The position numbers were made by a program, and so were the translations under genes. The notes below the pieces were generated by a model. That model did no database searches. It was not told where the DNA came from and saw only the letters and a list, made by a program, of their open reading frames with translations. From JARRJS01 sp037388885 (GTDB lineage Bacteria; Gemmatimonadota; Gemmatimonadetes; Longimicrobiales; RSA9), in contig JARRJS010000024.1 in the NCBI GenBank assembly GCA_037388885.1, forward strand, positions 1 through 51,129: DNA of 51,129 bases, read 5' to 3'. How positions within the stretch are numbered: the first letter of the stretch is position 1; each line of letters starts with the position of its first letter. Below, piece by piece: positions 1 to 8,026 of the stretch.

Positions 1-92
1 CCCAGCGGCCGAAAGGCCGCGGCCTGAGCGAGCCGAAGGCGAGCATCCCAGCGGCCGAAAGGCCGCGGCCTGAGCGAGCCGAAGGCGAGCGC
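1..92. repeat. Tandem 46-bp repeat of hairpin units
   Basis: Two nearly identical 46-bp copies (1-46 and 47-92) differ only at the last two bases. Each copy contains two hairpin units: a perfect GCGGCC/GGCCGC stem around GAAA, and GCGAGCC-GAA-GGCGAGC, whose inner stem closes a GAA triloop. A decayed unit continues to about 118. The array lies directly upstream of the sigma-54 activator gene and belongs to the same family as the arrays at 37575-37800 and 39307-39456. No protein-coding role is evident here. Confidence 0.85.
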
Positions 93-137
93 CCTGGCGA
101 AGCGTCGCGAAGTGACGCATAGCCCCCGGAGGGTATC

Positions 138-1523
138 ATGGACACGCCGGACGGAGTGGATGAGGCACAATTCTTCGAGACGGTGCTGCGCTGTGTGGCC
201 GATGGCGTGTTCACGGTCGACTGCAACTGGCGCATCTCCTCGTTCAATCGGGCGGCGGAGCGTATCACCGGCGTGAACGCGGACCGGGCCGTCGGCAGGC
301 GCTGTTCCGAAGTGCTGCATTCCGATCTGTGCGAGACCGTTTGCCCCATCCGCGAGAGCCTGGAGACGGGCAACGAAGTCATTGATCGACCGGCGCGCAT
401 TCTCACCCAGCGAGGGCGTTCCGTCCCCATCAGCGTGAGCAGCTCCGTGCTGAAAGCGGAAGACGGGACGCTGATGGGGGCGGTGGAGACGTTCCGGGAC
501 CTGTCGACTCTGGAACAACTGCGCCGCGAGATCGCCAGCCAGTACACCTTCGAGGACATCATCGGCAAGAGCGAAGCATTCAAGAAGATCTTTGCCCTCC
601 TGCCGGACATCGCCGCCAGCGAGAGCACGGTTCTCATCGAAGGTCCCAGCGGCTCGGGCAAGGAGCTGCTGGCCCGGGCGATCCACAACCTGAGCCCCCG
701 CAAGAAACGCCCTTACGTCGTGGTCAATTGCGGCACCCTTCCCACCAACCTCTTCGAGTCCGAGCTGTTCGGCTACAAGCGAGGCGCTTTTACGGACGCG
801 AAGCACGACAAGCCGGGTCGCATCACCCTCGCCGAAGGCGGCACCATCTTCTTCGATGAGATCGGGGACCTGCCCCCGGAGACGCAGGTGAAGCTGCTGC
901 GCCTGTTGCAGGAGCGGGAATACCACCCGCTGGGCGGCGTGGAGACCCGCCAGGCCGATGTGCGCATCGTTGCGGCCACCAATCACGACCTGGCCGAGCT
1001 GGTCAGTCAGGGGCGGTTCCGGGACGACCTCTACTTCCGCCTGGCCGTCGTACGCCTCGGCATCCCTCCCCTCTCCGAGCGCCGCGAGGACATCCCGTAC
1101 CTGGTCGCCCATTTCGTCGAACGCTTCAACGCGAAGCAGGGCAAGCGGATCCAGGGCGTGACACCCCCGGCCATGGAAATCCTCATGCGCCACCGCCTGC
1201 CGGGCAACGTGCGCGAGCTGGAGAACATCATCGAATACGCCTTCGTCCTCTGTCGCAACGGCTTCATCGATGTCCGCCACCTGCCTGACGACGTGCAGGA
1301 CGAAGCCGCCTCCACCAGCCCGTCCCTGCAACCCATGCCTCCGCTGGAGCAGAGCGAAGCCGATGCCATCCGGTCCAGCCTGATCCGCAATCGCGGCCAT
1401 CAGGGACGCACCGCCGAGGAGCTCCAGATCGGCCGCACGACCCTGTGGCGCAAGATGAAGAAGTACGGCCTGCGAGCCGCGGAATTCCGCCGAGCCCCGG
1501 GCGTTCCGGCCTTGAAACAGTGA
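138..1523 (+). CDS. PAS-type sigma-54-dependent transcriptional activator
   Basis: A 461-residue NtrC-class enhancer-binding protein. The N-terminal PAS domain (about 10-120) carries Cys56, Cys65 and Cys69, a pattern that may bind a redox cofactor or react to oxidation. The AAA+ domain (about 140-370) has Walker A GPSGSGKE (169-176), Walker B around GTIFFDEIGD and the sigma-54 contact loop as GAFTDA (216-221) rather than GAFTGA. A Fis-type helix-turn-helix (RTAEELQIGRTTLWRKMKKY) ends the protein. ATG at 138 follows GGAGGG with good spacing. The gene lies just upstream of the redox operon and probably controls it through the candidate site at 1532-1553 and promoter at 1649. The signal sensed is unknown. 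Confidence 0.93.
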   Translation: MDTPDGVDEAQFFETVLRCVADGVFTVDCNWRISSFNRAAERITGVNADRAVGRRCSEVLHSDLCETVCPIRESLETGNEVIDRPARILTQRGRSVPISVSSSVLKAEDGTLMGAVETFRDLSTLEQLRREIASQYTFEDIIGKSEAFKKIFALLPDIAASESTVLIEGPSGSGKELLARAIHNLSPRKKRPYVVVNCGTLPTNLFESELFGYKRGAFTDAKHDKPGRITLAEGGTIFFDEIGDLPPETQVKLLRLLQEREYHPLGGVETRQADVRIVAATNHDLAELVSQGRFRDDLYFRLAVVRLGIPPLSERREDIPYLVAHFVERFNAKQGKRIQGVTPPAMEILMRHRLPGNVRELENIIEYAFVLCRNGFIDVRHLPDDVQDEAASTSPSLQPMPPLEQSEADAIRSSLIRNRGHQGRTAEELQIGRTTLWRKMKKYGLRAAEFRRAPGVPALKQ

Positions 1524-1531
1524 AACAAAAC

Positions 1532-1553
1532 GTTGTTCCACCACCGGAACAAC
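1532..1553. promoter_or_regulatory. Inverted repeat, candidate activator binding site (UAS)
   Basis: A perfect 8-bp inverted repeat, GTTGTTCC-N6-GGAACAAC, begins 8 bases after the activator stop codon. No T-run follows, so it is not a typical terminator. It sits about 100 bp upstream of the candidate -24/-12 promoter, the usual distance for a sigma-54 enhancer site. That the adjacent PAS/AAA+ protein binds it is inferred. Confidence 0.6.
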
Positions 1554-1648
1554 ATGGCCCGGCGTCCGTATCCCGCGCGGCCTGACATGTCCCCGTAAGC
1601 CACTATCCCACAACAACATAGCATACATTCTGTCATTTGTTTACGGGA

Positions 1649-1664
1649 CGGCCCGCGGCTTGCC
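1649..1664 (+). promoter_or_regulatory. Candidate sigma-54 (-24/-12) promoter
   Basis: CGGCCCGCGGCTTGCC has GG at 1650-1651 and GC at 1662-1663, the required ten bases apart, with TTGC matching the -12 element; the -24 element is weaker (CGGCCCG versus TGGCACG). Transcription would begin near 1675 and leave a short leader containing the AGGAGG ribosome site before ATG 1694. It is supported by the neighbouring sigma-54 activator gene and the inverted repeat upstream. Confidence 0.55.
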
Positions 1665-1693
1665 CTGTGAAGGGGCAACCAGGAGGGCCATCG

Positions 1694-2062
1694 ATGAGAG
1701 TCGCGATTCCTCGAATGGGAGAAATGATCGCCCCGTGCTTCGAGTACTGCTCGACGATGGCGATCTTCACGGTCTCGCAGAACGGAGAGGTGGACCAGGT
1801 CGATTTTCCGCTTGTCAGCCGGGACCCGTTCGACCGGGTTCGCCTGCTGCGGGACCAGAAGGTGGACACGGTGATCTGCGGTGGCATGCAGGACATCTAC
1901 GAAGACCTGGTGCGAGCGAGCGGCTTTGAGGTGATCTCCTGGGTGTCGGGGATGGTGGAGGACCTGCTGGACATGTACCTGCGGAGACAGCTGGTTCCGG
2001 GCATGGAGGTACCGGCGACCGAGCGGGGGGTCCCGGGAACTGACTCGATCAGGGAGCATTGA
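1694..2062 (+). CDS. NifX/NifB-type (dinitrogenase Fe-Mo cofactor) domain protein
   Basis: A 122-residue protein beginning MRVAIPRMGEMIAPCFEYC, the typical opening strand and loop of the small NifX/NafY/NifB C-terminal fold, with VDTVICGGMQD in the second half. Family members carry Fe-S or Fe-Mo cofactor precursors in nitrogenase maturation, but stand-alone copies also occur in anaerobe redox operons without nitrogenase. No nif gene is visible here, so a role in cofactor handling or sensing for the adjacent Fe-S complex is inferred. ATG 1694 is chosen because AGGAGG lies at 1681-1686; upstream in-frame starts lack a ribosome site. It is the first gene of the operon and is three bases from the next. 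Confidence 0.8.
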   Translation: MRVAIPRMGEMIAPCFEYCSTMAIFTVSQNGEVDQVDFPLVSRDPFDRVRLLRDQKVDTVICGGMQDIYEDLVRASGFEVISWVSGMVEDLLDMYLRRQLVPGMEVPATERGVPGTDSIREH

Positions 2063-2065
2063 GCG

Positions 2066-3415
2066 GTGGCGACGCCGAAGAAGTACAGCTATCACGTGGA
2101 GGAGAGCGCGCTGGAGCTGACGGAGAAGCCGAGGCGGTTTCTCGAAGCGTTTGCAGCGATCCTCGAACATGGCAATTACGACAACGCGCTGGACACATAC
2201 GCGCGGCTGAGCACCCGGTGCGGGCGCTGCGCGGCATCATGCCAGCTATACGAGGCCACGGGTGCAGAGGAAGACATTCCCTGCCGGCGTTCGGAGCTGC
2301 TGCTGCGGGTGTATCGACGCTACTTCACGCAGGCGGGGGTGTTGAAGGCTCGTCTTTTCGGCGGTTTCACGCTGACGGACGAGTACCTGGTTGAGATGGC
2401 CGAGTCCTACTACCGGTGCACGGCATGCCGGCGGTGCAAGGCGACGTGCCCGCTGGGTATGGATCACGGCCTGGTGACGCACCTGGCGCGTTGGATCCTG
2501 GCGGAGGTCGGGATCATCCCGCGGGCGCTGGTGGTGTCGGTGCGGGAGCAGCTGGACGGGCAGACGCACAACACGTCGGGCATCCCGCTGCCGGCTCTGA
2601 AGGACACGGTAGAGTTCCTGGAAGAGGAGCTGCACGACATCTACGACGTGGACATCAAGTACCCCTTCGACGTGGAAGACGCCGAGTATGTGTTCTTCCC
2701 CGCGGTGTCGGACTACCTGATGGAGGCCGACACGCTTATGGGCAACGCGGCGGTGATGCACGTCACGGGCGCATCCTGGACCATTGGCACACACAACTAC
2801 GACGGCATCAACTACGGGCTGTTCTACAGCGACCGCGTGATGGAGCGGATCGTGAACAACCTGGTGGCCGAAGTGCGCCGTCTGAACGGGAAGAAGGTGC
2901 TGATCGGCGAGTGCGGACACGCGACGCGCTCCGCGTGGTTCATCCCCACGTTCTGCGGCGCGGACGGGCCGCCGGTCGTGCACTGCATGGAGTACGCGTA
3001 CGACATGCTGGAAGCGGGGAAGATCCCGTTGAAGGCGGAGCGTATCCCGGAGCGTGTCACGTACCACGACCCGTGCAACATCGCGCGGGTGGGTCGCATC
3101 ACCGAGCAGCCGCGCGAGATCCTGAAGGCGATCTGCTCCGACTACGTAGAGATGACGCCGAACCGCACGGAGAACTACTGCTGCGGCGGTGGTGGCGGCA
3201 CGGTGTCCATCGATGAGATCCGGGCGTTCCGCACCAGCAAGCTGGGGAAGCGCAAGGCGGACCAGATCCGGGCGACGGGGGCACAGCTGGTGGTGTCGCC
3301 GTGCGCGAATTGCAAGAAGCAGCTCCGCGAGCTGTGCCAGGACAACGACCTGGAGGATGTGGAGGTGGTGGGGCTGCACGACCTGCTGTTACGGGTGATT
3401 GATTTCGGGAGCTGA
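2066..3415 (+). CDS. HdrD/HmcF/DsrK-like Fe-S oxidoreductase subunit
   Basis: A 449-residue cytoplasmic iron-sulfur protein. Two N-terminal cluster motifs are visible: C52-x2-C55-x3-C59 with C73, and C118-x2-C121-x2-C124-x3-C128. The C-terminal half has the CCG-domain signature of heterodisulfide-reductase D: HDPC, then ENYCCGGGGG, then CANC, expected to hold a noncubane [4Fe-4S] centre. In Hmc, Tmc and Dsr complexes this subunit exchanges electrons with a cytoplasmic thiol/disulfide or DsrC-like partner; no dsrC is in the window. GTG start with GAG upstream, and two bases separate its stop from the next gene. The exact complex (Hmc, Tmc or another type) cannot be settled by eye. Confidence 0.88.
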   Translation: MATPKKYSYHVEESALELTEKPRRFLEAFAAILEHGNYDNALDTYARLSTRCGRCAASCQLYEATGAEEDIPCRRSELLLRVYRRYFTQAGVLKARLFGGFTLTDEYLVEMAESYYRCTACRRCKATCPLGMDHGLVTHLARWILAEVGIIPRALVVSVREQLDGQTHNTSGIPLPALKDTVEFLEEELHDIYDVDIKYPFDVEDAEYVFFPAVSDYLMEADTLMGNAAVMHVTGASWTIGTHNYDGINYGLFYSDRVMERIVNNLVAEVRRLNGKKVLIGECGHATRSAWFIPTFCGADGPPVVHCMEYAYDMLEAGKIPLKAERIPERVTYHDPCNIARVGRITEQPREILKAICSDYVEMTPNRTENYCCGGGGGTVSIDEIRAFRTSKLGKRKADQIRATGAQLVVSPCANCKKQLRELCQDNDLEDVEVVGLHDLLLRVIDFGS

Positions 3416-3417
3416 AC

Positions 3418-4080
3418 ATGGACGTCTGGCTACACTGGGCGCGCGGCCCCCTCTTCTGGACGGCCCTGACTTTCATGGTGTTGGGGCTGGTCCGGCAGGT
3501 GGGTCTGACGATATGGGGGACGGCGCATGCGTATCGGAGGGCGGGTGACCGCCAGATCCCGTTTCGCCAGGTATGGAAGGCGACGCTGCGGTGGCTCGTG
3601 CCGGCTGGCCGGCTGCGCAACCGTTGGCCTTACAGCGTGAGCACGATCGTGCTGCACGTGGGCGTGATCCTGGTGCCGCTGTTCCTGGCGGGGCACATCG
3701 CTCTCTGGAAGTCGGGGATCGGCCTATCGTGGCCGGCGCTGCCGAACGCGGTGTCGACGGGTCTGACGATAGCCGTGGTGGCAGCCGTGCTGTCGGTCGT
3801 GATCCAGCGAGCCGTGTCCCGGGCAGCCCGCCCGATGGGCAAGTTCCAGGACTACTTTCTGCCGCTGCTCATCGGCGTGACGTTCGTGTCAGGGTTCTTC
3901 GCAATGCATCCAGCCTGGAACCCGGTCGCCTTCGAGCCCGTCATGCTCACCCACGTACTCAGCGCGGACCTGCTGTTCTTCCTGGTGCCCCTGAGCAAGC
4001 TGAGCCACCTGATCCTGCTGCCGTTCACCCAGCTCATCTCGGAGCTGGCGTGGCACTTCCCGCCGGACGCCGGCTCGCAA
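3418..4080 (+). CDS. NarI/HmcE-like cytochrome b membrane subunit (3' end lost at a joint)
   Basis: About 220 residues of a membrane protein with roughly five hydrophobic segments: TALTFMVLGLV, TIVLHVGVILVPLFLAGHI, TGLTIAVVAAVLSVV, a segment around LLIGVTFVSGFFA, and LLFFLVPLSKL. Histidines lie in the membrane spans (LHVG, GHIAL, HVLS, SHLIL), as expected for haem b ligands of the NarI-like family. It would pass electrons between quinol or the periplasmic cytochrome and the HdrD-like subunit. Family homology stops at FPPDAG (about 4074). The frame stays open to 4755, but that tail is out-of-frame ferredoxin sequence, so the true end was probably removed by the joint near 4075. The length is close to that of HmcE, so few residues need be missing. 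Confidence 0.78.
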
Positions 4081-4084
4081 GAAG

Positions 4085-4876
4085 GTGAACGACCTCGGCC
4101 CGGACGAGCTCAGGCCCGGTCAATTGAGCGTGGACAGTCTCTCTTCCACGCGCTTCACGACCGTGCTGCGCGAGCCGGGGAACCATTTCGTGAAGCAGCA
4201 GTGTCGGCATTGCCTGGACCCGGCGTGCGTCAGCGCCTGCCTGGTGGGCGCCATGCAGAAAACACCCGAAGGCCCGGTGATCTACGACTCGGACCTGTGC
4301 ATGGGCTGCCGCTACTGCATGGTGGCTTGCCCCTACGGCATCCCGCGCTACCAGTGGGACGAGACGGTGCCGCACGTACGCAAGTGCACGCTTTGCTATC
4401 CGCGGCTGAAGGAAGGCAAGGAGCCCGCGTGCGTGGAAGCCTGTCCGCAGAAGGCGCTTCTGTTCGGGACACGCAAGGACATGCTGGACGAAGCGCACCG
4501 TCGCCTGGCGGCGCACCCCGACGTCTACGTGCCGCACGTCTACGGCGAGAAGGAAGTGGGCGGCACCTCTGTGCTCTACGTTTCCGACATGTCCCTCGGC
4601 TTCCTGGGCTGGAGTGGCCATGTAGGCGACAAGCCGCTGCCGGCTCTGTCCTGGCAGGCGTTGAAGAAGGTGCCCCCGGTGGTCTTGGGCATGGGCGGCC
4701 TCATGAGCGGCGTCTACTGGGTCATCCGGCGCCGGATGCAGCTCGCGGCCCATGACGCCGACGCGGAGCGGGGCGCCGGGCCGGCGACAGGCGTGGAGGC
4801 GGGAACGCGAGATACGGCCGGGGACGACGCTGACGGGATGCAGACTGCCGGCCAGACGGGAGGCGACGATGCTTGA
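4085..4876 (+). CDS. HmcB/DsrO/HybA-like 4Fe-4S ferredoxin subunit, 5'-truncated
   Basis: 263 residues readable from GTG 4085. Three four-cysteine groups are present: C40/C43/C48/C52, C72/C75/C78/C82 and C101/C104/C116/C120, then the conserved HVYGEKEVGGTSVLYVS region and a C-terminal hydrophobic anchor (PVVLGMGGLMSGVYWVI). Full-length relatives begin with a twin-arginine signal and a first cluster motif ending roughly ACKKVND. Here the sequence just upstream reads ARKKVND in this frame and then runs straight into the membrane gene in another frame. About 50-60 N-terminal residues, the first cluster and the export signal are therefore missing. The stop overlaps the next start (ATG 4869). Either a decayed gene or an assembly error. 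Confidence 0.8.
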   Translation: MNDLGPDELRPGQLSVDSLSSTRFTTVLREPGNHFVKQQCRHCLDPACVSACLVGAMQKTPEGPVIYDSDLCMGCRYCMVACPYGIPRYQWDETVPHVRKCTLCYPRLKEGKEPACVEACPQKALLFGTRKDMLDEAHRRLAAHPDVYVPHVYGEKEVGGTSVLYVSDMSLGFLGWSGHVGDKPLPALSWQALKKVPPVVLGMGGLMSGVYWVIRRRMQLAAHDADAERGAGPATGVEAGTRDTAGDDADGMQTAGQTGGDDA

Positions 4877-6836
4877 CCGGCGGTTATCGATACTGAAGAT
4901 CGTGCTCTGGGGCCTGGTGGGCGTGCTGGCTGCCGTCACGTTCGTGCGGTTCACTCAGGGGCTGGGCGCCGTCACGCACCTGTCGGATGGGACGCCGTGG
5001 GGCCTGTGGATCGGCTTCGACGTGATGTCCGGCGTTGCGCTGGCGGCCGGCGGATTCGTGCTGGCGGCGACCGTCTACATCTTCGGCCTGGAGCGCTACC
5101 ACGCGTTCGCGCGGCCGGCGGTGCTGACGGCGTTCCTGGGCTATGCGGCCGTGGCGGTGGGCCTGTTGTACGACCTCGGCCTGCCATGGAACATCTGGCA
5201 CCCGCTGGTGCACTGGCAGCATCGGTCGGTGCTGTTCGAAGTCGCCATGTGCGTGATGCTGTACCTGACCGTGCTGGGCCTGGAGTTCGCGCCCGCCGTG
5301 CTGGAGCATCCGCTGTTCTCGAACCGGTTCTTCCGGGCCATTCACAAGGTCCTGAAGAAGGCGACCATTCCGCTGGTGATCACCGGCATCGTGCTGTCCA
5401 CCCTGCACCAGTCGTCCCTGGGGTCGCTCTTCCTGATCACGCCGTACCGGCTGCACCCGCTCTGGTACTCCCACATCATCTACGTGCTGTTCTTCGTATC
5501 CGCCGTGGCACTCGGCCTCATGATGGTCGTGACCGAGTCCCTGTTTGCGGCCCGCTTCCTGGGCCACAAGGTGCACGTGCGGGAGGTGGGCGGTCTGGGT
5601 CTGGCCGCATCGGTGGTGCTCGGGATCTACCTGGCCCTTCGCCTGGGCGACCTGGCCGTGCGTGGCGACCTGGGGCTGGCAGTGAACGGCTCCCGACAGG
5701 GCGTGCTCTTCCTCTTCGAGATCGGTGTCAGCGCCGTCATCCCGGCCACGCTGCTGCTCTTCCGCAGCGTGCGCTCCAGCCTGAAAGGCATGGCTGTCGC
5801 CGCCGGCTTCACGGTGGTCGGCATGGTGTTCTACCGCCTGGACGTGTCCATCCTGGCGTTCGCCCGTCCCGCGGGACACGGCTATTTCCCGAGCTGGGAA
5901 GAGTTCGCGGTGAGCGTGGGCATCGTCTCCGCCTTCGCGCTCATCTTCCTGTTCTTCGCGCAACACCTGCACGTCTATGACGACGTGCACGGCCAGCCGG
6001 AATCTCGCCACGCGCATTACGGGGCGGGGACGCTCGAACGCCTGCTGCCCCGCAGCCTGGCCGCGCCCGGCCGCTACACCGCTGCCCTGTTGCTGGGCGT
6101 GACCGTCCCGCTGTTCTTCCTGCCGGTGAAGGGACGCAAGGAGGTGCCCGAGCCCGCTGTTGCTGCCCGCGCGGTGACCGGTACCGTGCGCGACGAAGGC
6201 GCAGGACACGCCCGCATGCTCTTCCTGGTGGGCAACAACGCGAAGGCGGACACGAGCTCCGAGACGCCCTTGCTGCTGATCGACGGCAACCGGAACGGTG
6301 TGGGTGTGCTCTTCGACCATGATGCGCACATCAAGCGACTTGGTGAAGATGCGTCCTGCGGCACCTGTCACCACCTGAACATGCCCTACGAGCGGGCCAC
6401 ACAGTGTGCCTCGTGCCACCGGGACATGTACGCGAGCACGGAGCTGTTCGACCACGAGTCACACGTGAAGGCGCTGAACGGCAATGCAGGCTGCTCCGAG
6501 TGCCATCCGGCGGGAGCGAAGGTGAAGACGATGGAGACGTCTACGGCCTGCATGGACTGCCACAAGGACCAGGCGGCCGCCAGCACGATCATCGATGCGC
6601 CACACGACCGATGGCAGCCGGCCGTCGGGTACATGGAAGCCATGCACGGCCTGTGTGTGGAATGCCACAAACGCAAGTTGGCGGAAGATTCAGCCCGCTA
6701 CCCGGCAGGGCTCGACCAGTGTCGCAATTGCCACGATGCCAACGTACCGATCCGCATTCGGCAGCTCGAGCCGGCGCCGTCCCGGGACGGCCGCCAGCTG
6801 GTCGTCGGAGGTTCCGCGGGGGAGGGCAGTCCATGA
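4869..6836 (+). CDS. NrfD/HmcC-like membrane protein fused to hexahaem cytochrome c
   Basis: A 655-residue two-part protein. Residues about 10-430 form an NrfD/HybB-type quinone-interacting membrane domain with about ten hydrophobic segments. After a further segment (AALLLGVTVPLFFLPV) comes a periplasmic class III-type cytochrome c with six CxxCH motifs starting at residues 497, 513, 542, 561, 596 and 618, plus FDHDAH and FDHESH, which look like distal haem ligands. In Hmc complexes these are separate proteins (HmcC and HmcA); fusion would tie quinol chemistry directly to periplasmic haems. ATG 4869 is chosen over the longer frame from 4752 because it has a ribosome site and overlaps the ferredoxin stop. 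Its stop overlaps the next start (ATGA). Confidence 0.9.
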   Translation: MLDRRLSILKIVLWGLVGVLAAVTFVRFTQGLGAVTHLSDGTPWGLWIGFDVMSGVALAAGGFVLAATVYIFGLERYHAFARPAVLTAFLGYAAVAVGLLYDLGLPWNIWHPLVHWQHRSVLFEVAMCVMLYLTVLGLEFAPAVLEHPLFSNRFFRAIHKVLKKATIPLVITGIVLSTLHQSSLGSLFLITPYRLHPLWYSHIIYVLFFVSAVALGLMMVVTESLFAARFLGHKVHVREVGGLGLAASVVLGIYLALRLGDLAVRGDLGLAVNGSRQGVLFLFEIGVSAVIPATLLLFRSVRSSLKGMAVAAGFTVVGMVFYRLDVSILAFARPAGHGYFPSWEEFAVSVGIVSAFALIFLFFAQHLHVYDDVHGQPESRHAHYGAGTLERLLPRSLAAPGRYTAALLLGVTVPLFFLPVKGRKEVPEPAVAARAVTGTVRDEGAGHARMLFLVGNNAKADTSSETPLLLIDGNRNGVGVLFDHDAHIKRLGEDASCGTCHHLNMPYERATQCASCHRDMYASTELFDHESHVKALNGNAGCSECHPAGAKVKTMETSTACMDCHKDQAAASTIIDAPHDRWQPAVGYMEAMHGLCVECHKRKLAEDSARYPAGLDQCRNCHDANVPIRIRQLEPAPSRDGRQLVVGGSAGEGSP

Positions 6837-8008
6837 CCGCGTTATCGGGGGCCCGCGCGGAGATCCAGGATTGGGTCCGGTCGTATCTGTTCGACGCGGT
6901 GCCGATTGCCATCAGCGTCATCGACCGCGACTACCACATCCTGGCGGCGAACCGCGAGTTCGAGGACGCGTTCGGGGCCTGGCAGAACCGGCCGTGCTAC
7001 GAGGCCTACAAGGACCGGACGGAACCGTGCACGCACTGCGCTGCGTGCGAGACGTTCGCAGACGGCCAGCTGCGCAGCCGGGAAGAAGCAGGCATGCGGC
7101 GCAACGGCAAGGAGATCGATTACCTGGTGCACATGGTGCCGGTCGTGCGCGCCGGTGGCGAGATTCGGTACGTCATCGAGATGTCCACGGACATTACGGC
7201 GGTGAAGCGGCTGGAGCAGGAGAAACGGGAGGCGGAACGGCTGGCGGCCGTCGGCGAGACGGTTGCCGGGGTTGCGCACGGCATCAAGAACATCTTGATG
7301 GGGCTGGAAGGCGGGATGTACGCGGTGAACACGGGCATCCGGCTCGGGGACGACGAGCGCATCACGCGGGGTTGGGCGGCCCTCGAGCAGAACGTGAAGC
7401 GGATCTCGGAGTTCATGAAGGAGTTCCTGGATTTCGCCAAAGGCCGGGCAACGGCCGTGGCGCCGGTCGACCCCAACGCACCGGCCCGGCAGGTCGTGGA
7501 TCTGTACCGTGACCGCGCCGCGCAGGCGGGCATCCGGCTGGAATTGGACCTGCAGGGGGACCTGCAGCCAGCATCCCTGGACGAGGAAGGCATCTATACC
7601 TGCCTGGCCAACCTGGTGTCGAATGCTATTGACGCGTGTTTGGTGTCGGACAGCAACCGGCAGTTCGTGGTCACGTTGTCGTCGCGGGAGACGGGTGGTG
7701 CGCTGGTGTACGAGGTATCGGACAACGGGCAGGGCATGGATTACGAGATCAGCCGGAAGGTGTTCTCCAAGTTCTTCACCACGAAGGGCTCGGACCGGGG
7801 AACGGGGCTTGGCCTGTTGACTACGCGCCGCATCGTGCACCAGCACGGAGGCCGGATCTCGTTCACGTCGAAGGAAGGTGAAGGCTCCGTGTTCCGCATC
7901 GTGTTGCCCCGTGACGCGATGCCGGCCGCCGGGGGCGGCGAGCCGTCGGAAGCCGTGCAACACACGGCCGGTCCATCGGGAACGGATTCGTTGGAAACCA
8001 GCAAGTGA
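6833..8008 (+). CDS. PAS-domain sensor histidine kinase with Cys cluster
   Basis: A 391-residue soluble kinase. The N-terminal PAS domain (about 15-130) holds C55-x10-C66-x2-C69-x2-C72, which may bind an Fe-S or metal centre and would suit redox sensing. The dimerisation/phosphoacceptor region includes GVAHGIKNI, with His as the phosphorylation site. The ATPase domain shows N (NLVSNAIDA), G1 (VSDNGQGMD), F (FSKFFTTK) and G2 (GTGLGL) boxes. No membrane segment is seen. ATG overlaps the stop of the NrfD-cytochrome gene, so it is translationally coupled to the redox complex. The two receiver genes that follow are its likely partners. Confidence 0.92.
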   Translation: MTALSGARAEIQDWVRSYLFDAVPIAISVIDRDYHILAANREFEDAFGAWQNRPCYEAYKDRTEPCTHCAACETFADGQLRSREEAGMRRNGKEIDYLVHMVPVVRAGGEIRYVIEMSTDITAVKRLEQEKREAERLAAVGETVAGVAHGIKNILMGLEGGMYAVNTGIRLGDDERITRGWAALEQNVKRISEFMKEFLDFAKGRATAVAPVDPNAPARQVVDLYRDRAAQAGIRLELDLQGDLQPASLDEEGIYTCLANLVSNAIDACLVSDSNRQFVVTLSSRETGGALVYEVSDNGQGMDYEISRKVFSKFFTTKGSDRGTGLGLLTTRRIVHQHGGRISFTSKEGEGSVFRIVLPRDAMPAAGGGEPSEAVQHTAGPSGTDSLETSK

Positions 8009-8026
8009 TCGAAGCGAGGTGACGTG

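Noticed and set aside
1694..2062. Evidence for nitrogen fixation
   Set aside because: Only a NifX-like single domain is present; no nifHDK or nifB radical SAM part in the window.
4081..4755. C-terminal continuation of the membrane subunit in the same frame
   Set aside because: The translation is Arg/Gly/Pro-rich with no membrane spans, while the overlapping frame encodes clear ferredoxin cysteine motifs; it is shadow sequence after a frameshift.
4884..6455. Long minus-strand frame opposite the NrfD-cytochrome gene
   Set aside because: Its Gln/His/Arg-rich composition reflects antisense of a membrane protein; no start signal or motif.
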